DNA of 64,000 nucleotides from Physcomitrium patens (GCF_000002425.4 NC_037259.1:4555481-4619480), one strand, 5' to 3'; counted from the first letter of the stretch, positions 33,913-45,180 are shown. A program made the numbers and translations. Notes: a model not told the origin generated them from the letters alone.

Positions 33913-34677
33913 TATGATTGCTCATTTTATTTATTTCAAATTAATCTAATGGAAATAAACCCGTATATGAGGATTTGAACACGGAAAATGACTAGTTGCT
34001 TAAGCGTTCACGTTAGGGTCACACAATCAATTATCTCCTGAATGTATCGTCTCTATTTCTAATATCTGAACACACAAGGAAACTATAATCTCCTCCTTCA
34101 TCTTATCGGTCCCTTCCTTACAGTAATTCAGTCATACGAATAACTACTATTTCCACCAATATATTCACCCTCATAATCTCCAATTGTAATACTGCGCCCT
34201 CATAGCTTTCAGTACACAATTACCCTCATTTCAATCATAGGAATTCTTCACACAGAACCGCCATTCACATTATGGTGTTTCATACAAACAGAGATTCATT
34301 CTCTCTGCTGAACTACAATCAGATTTCAGCATTCAATCTTTCTTCTTCTCAAATAATACCAATCACATTTCCATTCCATAATTCACTTCACAATATTCAA
34401 AAACTCTCAATCCTCTTATTCAAAGAAAATAACAAACAAAAGAAAAGAGGTAGCACCAAGCTTACTCCGGCTTACACTATCACAGCGATGGCACCTTAAT
34501 TAACTTCTACAACTCCTATATACTTTCCTTTGATTCTCTAGATTCTAACCGTAATTCTGTAATTAACCGCTTTTAATAACTAAATCACTCATCCGTCCTC
34601 CTGAATTTCCTATTATATGGACTATTAATATATTTTATCAATATCTTTTAAAAACGAATTAATATCTATTCTATACA
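33913..34677 (-). repeat. Isolated T2-family LTR inside T1
   Basis: About 765 bp resemble the LTR at 58770-59509 and the solo LTR at 52992-53700, including the blocks CCCGTATATGAGGATTTGAA, AGGTAGCACCAAGCTTAC and the CTATACA end. It lies between the RT and integrase parts of T1 and is read as a solo LTR. No clean target duplication was found, so the ends are approximate. A 75-codon plus-strand frame over it is not considered a gene. Confidence 0.6.
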
Positions 34678-35241
34678 AACCTATTTTAATTAAACTTGCA
34701 TCAATTTTTTATATCACCAACCTTCCATATTCATAATTTACTTTCTTCAAAGTTGGAGATGAACAAAGAAGTTCTTTCAATTTTTTCATAGTTTTTTTTT
34801 CTTCTTTTTTTTTATTGAAATTTTTTATTCTTTTTTAGCAACTCATACAATAGATCTACTACATGAATAAAATAAAATATTTATATATGATAGAAAATAC
34901 ATGCTTCTAAAAATCTTTTAACTTTTTTTATATTTGTACATTCTTTTATTTTTTTAATAATATCAATTTTTTCATACTTGGCTTATATCTATATGATCCA
35001 CATATATGATCTACTATCAAAACTTTTTTTACTCCAAATATTGATTTTTCTCTTGATAAGGTTAAATAAACTTCTTTTAAACTTATCAAAATCTTTTCAC
35101 AATTATCAATATGATCCACTATAAACTTTCTATATTCCTTTAAATCCAAAGTTTAATCTTTTCTTTCTTTTTCACATCTCCTAATTTGCATATCATTTAA
35201 AAAAGGCATTGTTATACTCAAAATAAATTCTCTTAATACCT
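34678..35241 (-). pseudogene. T1 reverse transcriptase fragment (broken)
   Basis: On the minus strand it reads LDLKEYRKFIVDHIDNCEKI, then LTLSREKSIFGVKKVLIVDH and ICGSYRYKPS, followed by VKRFLEACIFYH: the RT thumb and connection region of a Ty3/gypsy element. The YxDD motif is not visible because the upstream part is lost at the junction with the truncated chromovirus at 35242. Confidence 0.6.
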
Positions 35242-35792
35242 TGTATCAAGGACAAGAATTTGATAAAAACAAATAAAAAAGTGAAACTTTTTTCAAAGAA
35301 AGATGAAAAATTAGAAATAACTAAATATGTATATTAAAAAAGAAACCTGGAATGATTATTGTCAAAAGACAAGAAAACTAGAAATCCTTGAAACTAGATT
35401 ATAAACAAGAAAAGAGTTGACAAAAGTGAAGAAGGCTTCACTCTTGCCTCTATATATACTATCTACCTAGGAGTTATGTGGCAACGTTCTATAGGACCTC
35501 CAAAAATGTATTGACTTTGCACAACACGTATCTTAACTTCCAAGGCAAATTTTCTATGTCGATACCACATAATTAGCTTGTTTTGTAAGCTATCAATATA
35601 TATGGCATGTGGTCAACTTCTTGACCAAGTTTCTAACCTATCAATCAAGTATAAACACATGTAAAATCAGTAACATCTATGAAGCTTCTAAGAAGCTTTT
35701 CTAAAAGATATTTTGAAATTAATCTACTTTTACCTAGTTCTATCTATTCATATCTCTTAGATAAAAATTACAATAAATATATGTCCATGACA
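35242..35792 (-). repeat. 3' LTR of the truncated minus-strand element
   Basis: The minus-strand reading starts TGTCATGGACATAT and ends TTGATACA. The inverted repeat near 35425-35455 is of the B type (GAAGGCTTCACTCTT), next to TATATATAC. Confidence 0.8.
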
Positions 35793-35833
35793 TTACCCCC
35801 CCTTCTAAGAACAAGTTCCATGAAGAGTGGTGA

Positions 35834-36258
35834 TCACATGTCGAGGAAGTCTAAGATGTGGCAAATTATATTTGCTACATACTCTGATCTTTATTTTCTT
35901 CGAAGATAATTAATAGGGCCTCTCAACCATCGATAGTGTCTCATACCAAGGCGGAAAGACCACCCAATTATTTCATCATTGTTGAGGCCTTCATAACTTC
36001 CTTCAAATAAAACATTTAGAACACTGTTAGGAGTTGTTTCTACTTCTAAAAAAATCACCAAACATTGGGAGTCCCTTCCAAGGTCGTGATAACAAATATA
36101 TTGTATCTCGCCATCTATTCAAGGAAGAACATGTTATTCTTGAGGATCTTTATCTCAACTATGTCATCTTGAAGGTTGTGACAATCGTAATGTCTTGTCC
36201 GGCAAGGTAGCAAATGAAGGCTCTTGAATCGAATCTGCTGGTTGTTGGTTCTCAATCT
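35834..36258 (-). pseudogene. Accessory ORF of the truncated element (broken)
   Basis: The minus-strand reading gives GLNNDEIIGWSF, HYRWLRGPINYL and FLDM before TGA, the same C-terminal block as in B (GLNNDQIIGWSS, HYRWLKGPINHL, FLNI). The Arg-Trp pair is kept here. The start ATG is altered. Confidence 0.6.
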
Positions 36259-36369
36259 CCTCAGCATCACAATTATAAAGAAGCTACAAACAAGGATTGA
36301 AAGTAGAATGTTATCTTGCCTAGATCTTATTTCTTTTATAAGAAAGTTTTTTATCTTGATTTTTATGGA

Positions 36370-37135
36370 TGTCGTCGATGAAAAGCCTCGACCGCCTTTG
36401 CTGCATTTGTAAGATTTTTTATTGGCTCCCATGTGCTTTCACTAATATCATATCCACACCAATGAAAAAGTTATTCCAATTTATTTCGACGTCGCCTTGA
36501 ATCTAGGACTTCTTTCACTTCGAACTCTTCATTATTATCTACTTCTATAAGAGGAGGTCGAGCTTGTCTTCTTCTTGGTATGTCCACTGTCTTGTATGAT
36601 TCAAGAAGAAACATGTGGAATATTGGATGGATTTTCATTTACTCTGGTAGGTATAAACGTTATGAAACTGGATTAATTTGTGTAGAAATAGAAAATGGTC
36701 CAAGCCTTTGATAGTCTAATTTGTGACAAGGATGAGTGGTCTTGATATTTCGATGAAGTAACCATACCTTGTCACCCATGTGGAATGGTGGTTGTTCTTT
36801 TTGATAGATATCAAATTGATCTTTTGTTGTTCTTGAGCTTCTTTTATCTATGCCTTCATTGTTGTATGTAGCTCTGATAAATGATTTGCCAAATCTTTTG
36901 CCATAGGATTATCAGCTTTTGAAAAGTCAAAAGTATCAAGTCATAGATGATCACTATAATTGGTAAAGAAAGGTGTTTATTTTATAGAAAAATGTACTGT
37001 GTTATTATAAGCAAACTTTACCAATAATAAAAGAGTTGTCTAATTATCTTGTTGGTAGTTAATGGTACAACTTAAATACTATTCCAAAACTTGATTAACA
37101 CGCTCCGTTTGTCGATCAATTTGAGGATTTTTTTT
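36370..37135 (-). pseudogene. Integrase C-terminal part and chromodomain (truncated)
   Basis: From the right edge: end of the integrase core, then a linker parallel to B, then the chromodomain at about 36390-36560 (FEVKEVLDSRRRRNKLE-type reading). Fewer stops than in E or A0. Confidence 0.65.
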
Positions 37136-37890
37136 ATAAGTAATACACATATATTGGAAGCCATTATGAAGAATTGGAGTAAGATTTGAAGGCCACACAA
37201 GGCTCCTAGGCTAATTAGATGTTTTTAAATACCATGATGAAACCAAAAATAAAAAAAATATATTGGTTTTATTAGTAGAAAATATGAGGACTAGCAGCTA
37301 ATATAGTCCTTATAAGAAAGCAGGTACATAAGTCTCATATAGATTGTAGCATCTTGAAGGTAGTTAGGAGGATAAGACTAAAACCTCGTGGCCTCTCTCA
37401 AACACCTACATACACTACTTATGAACCTTAATGAGGCTCAAATCTTTGATCCATAATCAAGTTATCTTTTAGATATAATATTTTTATTATTTTATTTATT
37501 TATTAATTATTTTTAAACTTTCATAAGTTACTCATAGTAATTCGAATTTATATATTTTTTATATCATTAGAAAAATTAAAAAAATAAAATTTTTAAAATA
37601 TATTTTTAAATTTTATTTTTTACTTTTTATTAGATAAAACTTAGTGCACAGATTGTGTAATTGCTTGATTTCATTTATTTCATTTGTTTTGTATTTTTTT
37701 TTAATTATTATTTTCTTTGTTTATTTTACACCATCAATTACTAGCAAATCTTAATTAAAGCTATCTTGTAATTTGAATTGATGGGTAAAATTTACCTTTA
37801 CAAAGATACCATTAGGATTGGTCAGAATTTATACTTTATTATAAGGGGCTACAAATTTTGTGGCACATATGATGAATAGAATATATAAGG
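37136..37890. other. AT-rich spacer, nothing recognised
   Basis: The stretch lies between the break in the truncated element and the 5' LTR of B0. A more GC-rich patch at about 37300-37450 has no coding signal. Its origin is unknown. Confidence 0.4.
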
Positions 37891-38440
37891 TGTCACAAAC
37901 ATATATTTACTGTAATTGTTATCTACGTGATATGAATAGGTAAAAGTAAGTAAAATTAGATTAATTTCATAATATCTTTTAGAGAAGCTTCCTAAAAGCT
38001 TCATAGATGTTGTTGTAACTTTACATGTGTTTATGCTTGATTGATAGATTAGAAACTTGGTCAACAAGTTAACCATATGCCACACATATTGGTAGCATGT
38101 GGAACAAGCTAACTATGTGGCACCCACATAGAAAACTTACCTTGTAAGTTAAAATACGTCTTGTATAAAGTCAATACATTTTTGGAGGTCCTATAGAACG
38201 TCGCTACGTAGCTCCTAAGTAGATAGTATATATAGAGGCAAGAATAAAGCCTTCTTCACTCTTATCAACTCTTTTCTTACTTATAGTCTAGTTTCAAGGG
38301 TCTCTAGTTTTCTTATCTTTTGGCAATAGTCATTCTAATTTCTTTCTTAATATATATATTTAGTTATTTCTATTTTGACATCTTTCCTTGAGAAAAGTCT
38401 TACTTATTTATTTATTTTTATGAAGTTCTTATCTTTGATA
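37891..38440 (+). repeat. B0 5' LTR
   Basis: About 550 bp starting TGTCACAAACATAT and ending CTTTGATA, parallel to the LTRs of B with many transitions. It includes TATATATAGAGG and the B-type start-site repeat in eroded form. Confidence 0.78.
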
Positions 38441-38653
38441 GATTAACAAGAGTACATTTATAATATCAAAGCTTTGTCTAATCTTGATTAAGAATAGATT
38501 ATTCCTTTCTCTTCATAAGACATAAGCTTATTAGAAGTTATGGATTACCTTCTTCTAAACTGATATTGTTCTTAGTAGTTTTTTTATTCTCAAGTCCTCT
38601 CTTTTATTTTTTTTGAGCAATATTAGACATCTTCTCTTTTTTAAAGTGTTATC

Positions 38654-38778
38654 ATGGCAAAACTTGCTAAATTAAAGAGTGTAATGACACAAATGCAAGA
38701 GCAATTGAGAGAGTTAATGCTTACAATGCATCAACTCAATTTACCACTACAAGGAGCAACAAGATTGGTAGGAAGTAA
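38654..38778 (+). pseudogene. B0 gag, N-terminal piece
   Basis: It reads MAKLAKLKSVMTQMQEQLRE and MHQLNLPLQGATRLVGS, parallel to B gag, and stops at the AGTAA target of element B. The continuation is at 45181. Confidence 0.75.
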
Positions 38779-39339
38779 TGTCACGGCCATAATCATGTAA
38801 GCTAATAATTACATATAGAAATAGATAGAAATAAGTAAAAGTAGGTAAAAGTAAGTTAATTCTATAATATTTAATATGGAAGCTTCCTAGAAACTTTTTA
38901 GATGCTCCTTTGACTTCATAGGTGTCTTTAATTGACTTTATGGATTAGAAACGTGGTCAACAAGTTGGCCATGTGCCACACATGTTGTTAGCTTGAAGAT
39001 CAAGCTAACTATGTGGCCCTCACGTAGAAAAACTTGCCTTATAAGTCAAGGCATGTGCCCTACAAAGTCAACACATATTGGAGGTCCTATAGAATGTTGC
39101 CACGTAGCCCCTAGTTAGATAGTATATATAAAGACAAGAGTGAAGGCTTCTTCACTCTTGTCAACTCCTTTCTTGCTTCCAGTCTAGTTTCAAGGGTCTC
39201 TAGTTTTCTTGTCTTTTGTCAATAGCCATTCCTGTTTCTCTTTCAATATACATACTTGTTTATTTATATTTTGTTACCTTTCTTTGAGTGAAGGCTCACT
39301 TGTCTGAATTATTTTTTCATCGAGTTCTTGTCCTTGACA
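38779..39339 (+). repeat. B 5' LTR
   Basis: Features in order: GGAAGCTTCCTAGAAAC (one GAAGCTTC head-to-head heat-shock-type pair), GTTGCCACGTAGCCCC (an ACGT core), TATATATA at 39123 and a perfect inverted repeat at 39133-39162. It ends CCTTGACA. Confidence 0.93.
39123..39164 (+). promoter_or_regulatory. TATA box, predicted start and perfect inverted repeat of B
   Basis: TATATATA starts at 39123. GACAAGAGTGAAG (39133-39145) and CTTCACTCTTGTC (39150-39162) are exact complements with a four-base loop GCTT. The A of TTCACTC (39154), 31 bases from the TATA start, is the likely first transcribed base, so the palindrome spans the start site. Confidence 0.6.
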
Positions 39340-39341
39340 GA

Positions 39342-39372
39342 TTGACAAGAGTACACCTACAATATCAGAGCT
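39342..39372 (+). promoter_or_regulatory. B leader: 5'-end complement and primer-binding site
   Basis: TTGACAAGAGT (39342-39352) begins two bases after the LTR and is the exact complement of 39154-39164. TATCAGAGCT (39363-39372) matches the initiator-Met tRNA primer-site core, with CAA in place of TGG before it and 23 bases from the LTR. Confidence 0.6.
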
Positions 39373-39551
39373 TTGTCTAATCTTAATTAAGAGTGGATTC
39401 TCTCTTTTTCTTGATAAGATATAAGCGTATTAGAAGTTGCGGATTACCCTCTTCTAAACTGATATTGTCTTTAGCATTTTCTTTGTCCGCAAGTCCTCTC
39501 TTCTATTTGTCTTGAGCGATATTAGACATCTTCTCTCTTCTAAATGTTATC

Positions 39552-40559
39552 ATGGCAGAACTTTTTGAAATGAAGAGTGCAATAGTACAAATGCAAGAGC
39601 AATTGAGGGAGTTAATGCTTGCAATGCATCAACTCAATTTACTACCACAAGGAGCAAAAAGATTGGCAGGAAGTGAAGATATAAAAATGGTTGCAGCTGC
39701 TTCAACATCTGTACCAAACCATGTCCTTTTTTTTATGGTAGAACACCCTTCAAATGTTAGTGAACCAAGAATTACCCTACCCGAGAAGTTTGATGGCACC
39801 AGATTCAAGTTTCGAGGATTTATCAATCAAGTGCAACTTGTGATTGAACTTCAACCCCAAAGCTATCCAACTCTAGGATCACAAGTTAGATTCATTGGTA
39901 CGCTTCTTTCAGGTTCAGCACTATCGTGGTTTTCATCTTTTCTTGAACGATGAGATCCAATATTGGATAATCTAGAGGCTTTTTTGGCGGAGTTTTGATC
40001 CATGTATGGAAAACATGATGCAATTCGTATTGCAACCAATTAGATCCATATTTTACGACAAGGCAATCGATCAGTAACGTTATATGCTTCACAATTTTGA
40101 TAACTTGCAACTGATATGAAGTGGGATGATGCTGCACTTATTAACCAATTTTTCTACAGATTACAATATGAGGTAAAAAAATTAATGCTCAACTTACCTG
40201 ATCCTCAAACATTGAGTCAAGCAATTGACTTTGCTGTGAAGTGCGACAATCGCCTTTTTGAATTCCAATCTGAGAACCATACAAGTCGACTTCAACGTTA
40301 CTGTAATTCAATGGCAACACCAACACCTCTTCAACACATACATTCAGAAGTAGAAGATATGCAAATTAATGTAGTACATTTTAAACCTCTTACTGAGCAA
40401 GAAAAGACTCATCGTCGTCAAGAAGGATTATGTTTATATTGTGGAGAACCAAAGCACACTGCTCAACATTGTCCAAAGAAATGACGCAATCACAAAATGA
40501 GGAGTATGGCTGTGAAAAAAGATAATATGTCAGAAAACGAATTTGTCCAGCTACAATAG
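39552..40559 (+). pseudogene. B gag (broken)
   Basis: A 335-codon frame starts MAELFEMKSAIVQMQEQLRE and ends at TAG 40557-40559. The capsid-like middle reads LSWFSSFLER and LPDPQTLSQAIDF. An intact CCHC zinc knuckle reads CGEPKHTAQHC with a preceding Tyr-rich strand (near 40436-40475). Stops near 39951, 39996, 40041, 40098 and 40482 are mostly transitions from Arg, Gln or Lys codons. Intact, it would form the RNA-binding particle protein. The end overlaps pol in CTACAATAGG. Confidence 0.8.
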
Positions 40560-43500
40560 GGACCGTGTGGCTGGAACCTTGCACAACTTCTAGTAAAGGT
40601 CCTATTCTCTCCTCAGATCCCTCTCCTTGTTTTACATTAAATGTTATTTTAGGACCTAAACATTACAAAGTCTCTGCCTTGTTAGATTCAGGAGCCTCAG
40701 CGTATTTTTTAGATGAAGAATTTATTAAAAGACATAGCATATCTTTAGTAAAGAAAACTAAACCTGTTCATGTAGAAGTCATAGATGGTCGTCCATTGTC
40801 TTCTGGAGATATTACTCATGAAACCCTTCCTATAGAAGTAATAATCAATGGTCATAATAGTTTTGTAGTATTTAATATCATTAGATCTCTCTCTAATCAA
40901 GTCATTTTAGGTTTATGGTGGTTAGAAAAATACAACCTTCAAATAGACTAGATTTTCCAAACTCTTACTTTCTCTAAAAGTATAACTAACAGTGTAGTTA
41001 AGCAAGTAGAGAGTCATAAGTCCAGTTCAATTAAACCCATATTTATAGGTGCAAAAGCTTTCTTGCATGCTGCTATGAAAGAATCACCATACATTATTTA
41101 TGCTACACCTATTTCTACTAGTGAAAAGACTTCAAGTGGCATTCCAAGCCAATATCAAGAATTTCAAGATGTATTTGAAAAAAAGAATGCAGATACACTC
41201 CCGAAACATCGTCCCTATGATTGCTCAATTGACCTTCAAGAAGGAGCACAACCGCCATTCGGACCAATCTATAGTTTATCACAAAATGAGTTGGCTGAAG
41301 TCAAGGAGTATATTGAAGAAAATCTAGCCAAGAATTTCATACGCCATTCTAAATCTCCGGCAGGGGCTCCAATTCTATTTGTGAAGAAAAAAGATGGATC
41401 ATTGCAAATGTGTGTTGATTATCAAGGACTCAATAAGATTACCATCAAAAATAGGTATCTACTACCTTTAATATTTGGACTTCTTGATCAGCTGAATCAA
41501 GCTAAGATCTATACAAAAATAGATCTTTGGAGAGCATACAATCTAGTACGCATCAAAGGAGATGAATGGAAGACTGCATTTCGAACTAGGTATGGACATT
41601 TTGAATACAACGTCATGCCTTTTGGACTTACAAATACACCAGCAGCTTTTCAACATCTAATGAATGATGTTTTTCGAGAGTTTTTGGACGATTTTGTGGT
41701 ATATAATCTAGACGACATCTTGATCTATTCTAAGAATTTAAAATTAACATGAACTTCATGTTCATCGTGTGTTATAAAAATTAAGAGATGCAGGACTCTA
41801 TGCCAAGATAAAAAAGTGTATATTTTACACTATTCAAGTCGATTTCTTAGGTTACATCATTTCAAATGATGGACTTATGATGGATCCTAAAAAAGTTCAA
41901 ACTATTATAGACTGAAAGATCCTAAAAACGGTAAGAGATGTCCAATGTTTTTTGGGATTTGCCAACTACTATCGAATCTTCATCAAAGACTTCTCTCGAG
42001 TTGCAGCTCCACTTACACGTTTGACTTGTAAAGACAAACTCCAATAGAATCAAGAAGCAAAAGTTACTTTTGAATCTTTGAAGATAGCGTCTGTTTCTGC
42101 ACCAATCTTGTATCATGTTGATTTTTCCAAAGCATTCTTTAGGGAAACAAATGCATCGGACTTTGTTCTGGGTGCGGTTTTATCACAAATGGGAACAGAT
42201 GACAAACTTCATCCAGTAGCCTTTCATTCAAGAAAATTCTCAGCAGTAGAAATCAATTATGAGATCCACGACAAAGAACTTCTTGCAATTGTGGATTCTT
42301 TTCAAGAATGGCATCATTATCTAGAAGGTGCTTCTAGTCCAGTCACTGTGTATACAGATCACAAGAATTTCAAATATTTTATGTGAGCACGCATATTAAA
42401 TCGTCGCAAAGCTTGTTGGAGCATGTCTTTATCAAGATTCGAGTTCATCATCACTTATCGGCCAAGAAAACAACAAGATTTATCCAATACCTTGTTTAGA
42501 CATTCTTATCTTACACCAAAAGAAGGAGATGCAGCTTTTGAGCAACAAAGAACGGTTTTCTTGAAGCTAGAACAATTTTATCTTCGAGCAATAAAATCAA
42601 CATTGACTGTTGATTTAACTTTCCTTAAGCAAGTCCAGTTAAGTATGTCTTCAGACCCTCTTGTTCATGATATCAAGAACAATTCTTCTAAATGTCATGA
42701 TCCCTATAAATTTGAATTCAAGAACAACCTACTCTATTTCAAAGGACGCTTATATGTTCCAGAAGGAGAAGCACATTTACATGTTCTTCAAGCTCGTCAC
42801 GACTTTCCAGCAGCAGGATATTTCGGATATAATAAGACTTTGGAGCTGATATCTAAGGATTTTTGGTGGCCTCAAATGTGGAAGGTAATTAAAGATTTTG
42901 TACAATCATGTGATGTTTGCTCAAGATCGAAAACTCCTCGTCATCGACCTTTTGGACTTCTTCAGCCATTACCCATTCCAGAACAACCATGGTCTTCTGT
43001 TTCTATGGACTTCATCACGGATCTTCCAATCTCAACTTCTTATGACTCTATATTCATGATAGTAGATCATTTTACCAAAATGGTACATTTTATACCATAT
43101 ACAAAATCTATCACAGGTGAAGAAACAGCTAAGTTCTTTCTTGACAATATCTATCGCTATCATGGATTACCCAAGGATATTATATCAGATAGGGGAACTC
43201 AATTTGTATCAAGATTTTGGCGGACTCTTTTCAAGATTCTTAAAGTGGATATAAAACTATCTTTGGCATTCCATCCTCAAATTGATAGATAAACAGAGCG
43301 TGTTAATCAAGTTTTGGAGCAATATTTAAGATGTATCATTAATTATCAACAAGATGATTGGACAACTCTTTTGCCATTGGCAGAGTTTGCTTACAATAAC
43401 ACGGTACACTCTTCTACAAAACAAACACCTTTCTTTGCTAATTATGGTTATCATCCATGACTTGATACTTTTGACTTTTCAAAAGTTGATAATCCTGCTG

Positions 43501-44027
43501 CGAAAGATTTGGCAATTCATTTATCAGAGCTACATACAACGATGAAGGCGTAGTTAAAAGAAGCTGAAGAACAACAAAAGGCCAATGCGGATGTCTATCG
43601 AAAGGAACAACCATCATTCATCTTGGGTGATAAGGTATGGCTACTTTGTCGCAATATCAAGACCACTCGTCCTTGTGACAAGTTGGACTATCGAAGGCTG
43701 GGACCATTTTCTATTTCTGTACAAATTAATCCAGTTGCATATCGTTTACATCTACCGAAATCAATGAAAATCCATCGAGTATTCCACGTATCTCTTCTTG
43801 AACCATACAAGACAGTGGACATACCAAGAAGACGACAAGCTCCACTTCCTCCTATAGAAGTGGACAATAATGAAGAGTTTGAAGTAGAAGAAGTCTTAGA
43901 TTCAAGGCGACGCCGAAATAAATTAGAATACCTTATCCATTGGTGCGGATATGGTATTAGTGAACGCACATGGGAGCCAATAAAGAATCTTGCAAATACA
44001 GCAAAGGCGATGGAGGCTTTTCATTGA
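40556..44027 (+). pseudogene. B pol: protease, RT, RNase H, integrase, chromodomain (broken)
   Basis: It is in the -1 frame relative to gag. The protease keeps LLDSGASAYFLDEEF (near 40680). RT at 41250-42010 has NLDD in place of YLDD near 41708 and a single-base frameshift at about 41735-41745, after which the frame changes. RNase H is at 42110-42386 (ETNASDFVLGAVLSQ). Integrase has an intact zinc region (HDFPAAGYFGYNKTLE and CDVCSRSK) and catalytic MDF, SDRGTQF and a later Glu (about 43007, 43186, 43297). The chromodomain, about 43875-43990, reads EVEEVLDSRRRRNKLEYLIH then GYGISERTWEP. Stops near 40949, 41919, 42045, 42384 and 43290 are mainly one-transition changes. It would copy and insert the element if repaired; here it is dead. 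Confidence 0.88.
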
Positions 44028-44145
44028 CGACATCCATCAAAAGTAAGATGAAAACCTTCTTTATAAAAGAAACAACATCTAGGTAAGATAACATTCTACT
44101 TTCAATTCTTGTTCATAGCTTCATTGTAGTAGTAGCGCTCAGGAG

Positions 44146-44568
44146 ATGGAGGACCAACAACTAGTGGATTCAACTCAAGAGCCTTCATTTGTTGACCTGC
44201 CCGACGAGACATTACGATTGTCACAACCTTCAAGATGATGCAATCGAGATGAAGATCTTCAAGAATGACATGTTCTTCCTCGAATAGATGGTGAGATACA
44301 ACGCGTTTGGTATCACGATTTGGAAAGGGACTCTCGATGTTTGGTGATTTTGCTAGAGGAAGGAACAACTCCTGATGGTGTTCCAAATATTCTATTTGAA
44401 GGAAGTTACGAAGGCCTCAACAATGATCAAATAATTGGGTGGTCTTCCCGCCCTAGTATGGGACACTACCGATGGTTGAAAGGCCCTATCAATCATCTTC
44501 AAAGAGAACAGAGATCAGAGTATGTGGCGAATACAATTCGTCGCATCATAGATTTTCTCAACATATGA
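44146..44568 (+). pseudogene. B 3' accessory ORF of unknown function (two stops)
   Basis: A 140-codon frame starts MEDQQLVDSTQEPSFVDLPD, has TGA codons near 44236 and 44266 (CGA in the expected ancestor), and ends RRIIDFLNI. The C-terminal half (from about 44320) is open: LVILLEEG, GSYEGLNNDQIIGW, MGHYRWLKGPINHLQREQ. Compared with A, the core GHYRWL-x-GP-x-NHL-x-REQ and the following Arg-hydrophobic helix are shared, while the N-terminal parts differ. No known domain was recognised. It is 118 bases after the pol stop. Confidence 0.68.
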
Positions 44569-44595
44569 TGACCGCTCCTCGTGGAACTCGTCCCT

Positions 44596-44614
44596 AGAAG
44601 GAGGGGTGGGGTAA
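44596..44614 (+). promoter_or_regulatory. B polypurine tract
   Basis: AGAAGGAGGGGTGGGGTAA runs to the 3' LTR. Confidence 0.85.
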
Positions 44615-45175
44615 TGTCACGGCCATAATCATGTAAGCTAATAATTATATATAGAAATAGGTAGAAGTAAGTAAAAGTAGATAAAAATAAGTTAATTCTA
44701 TAGTATTTAATATAGAAGCTTCCTAAAAACTTTCTAGACGCTCCTTTGACTTCATAGGTGTCTTTAATTGACTTTTTGGATTAGAAACGTAGTCAACAAG
44801 TTGGCCATGTGCCACACATGTTATTAGCTTGAAGATCAAGCTAACTATATGGCCTACACGTAGAAAAATTTGCCTTGTAAGTCAAGGCATGTGCCCTACA
44901 AAGTCAACACATATTGGAGCTCCTATAGAATGTCGCCACGTAGCCCCTAGTTAGATAGTATATATAGAGACAAGAGTGAAGGCTTCTTCACTCTTGTCAA
45001 GTCCTTTCTTGCTTCCAATCTAGTTTCAAGGGTCTCTAATTTTCTTGTCTTTTGGCAATAGCCATTCCAGTTTCTCTTTCAATATACATACTTATTTATT
45101 TATATTTTGTTACCTTTCTTTGAATGAAGGCTCACTTGTCTGAATTATTTTTTTATCGAGTTCTTGTCCTTGACA
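44615..45175 (+). repeat. B 3' LTR
   Basis: The 561-bp partner of 38779-39339. The inverted repeat at 44969-44998 is kept perfectly. Confidence 0.93.
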
Positions 45176-45180
45176 AGTAA

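Larger units (their letters stand above)
26824..35241 (-). mobile_element. Old minus-strand Tat-like Ty3/gypsy element (T1), partial
   Basis: From right to left on the minus strand: RT thumb (35241-34678), a foreign LTR (33913-34677), RNase H/integrase linker and integrase (33912-32044), insertion D (26851-32038), then a purine tract and presumed 3' LTR start at 26823. D carries flanking pentamers ATCCT and ATCTT at the break. Gag, protease and the 5' LTR are absent: the right edge is cut at a truncated chromovirus at 35242. Confidence 0.6.
35242..37135 (-). mobile_element. 5'-truncated minus-strand B-family chromovirus
   Basis: The 3' LTR lies at 35242-35792. To its right, on the minus strand, are a polypurine tract (complement TTACCCCCCCTTCT), the accessory ORF, chromodomain and integrase C-terminal part. 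Homology to B stops abruptly at about 37135 inside integrase (HPQIDRQTERVNQ). No 5' LTR was found. Confidence 0.75.
38779..45175 (+). mobile_element. Full-length B-family chromovirus (B), inserted in B0 gag
   Basis: It is 6397 bp with 561-bp LTRs (TGTCACGG...CTTGACA) and an exact target duplication AGTAA (38774-38778, 45176-45180). The LTRs differ at scattered positions. Coding regions are the best preserved of the B family but still carry stops and at least one frameshift. Order: leader/PBS, gag, pol with chromodomain, accessory ORF, polypurine tract. Confidence 0.94.

Noticed and set aside
34272..34499. 75-codon plus-strand frame
   Set aside because: It lies within the T2-family LTR at 33913-34677; the related LTRs do not keep it open.
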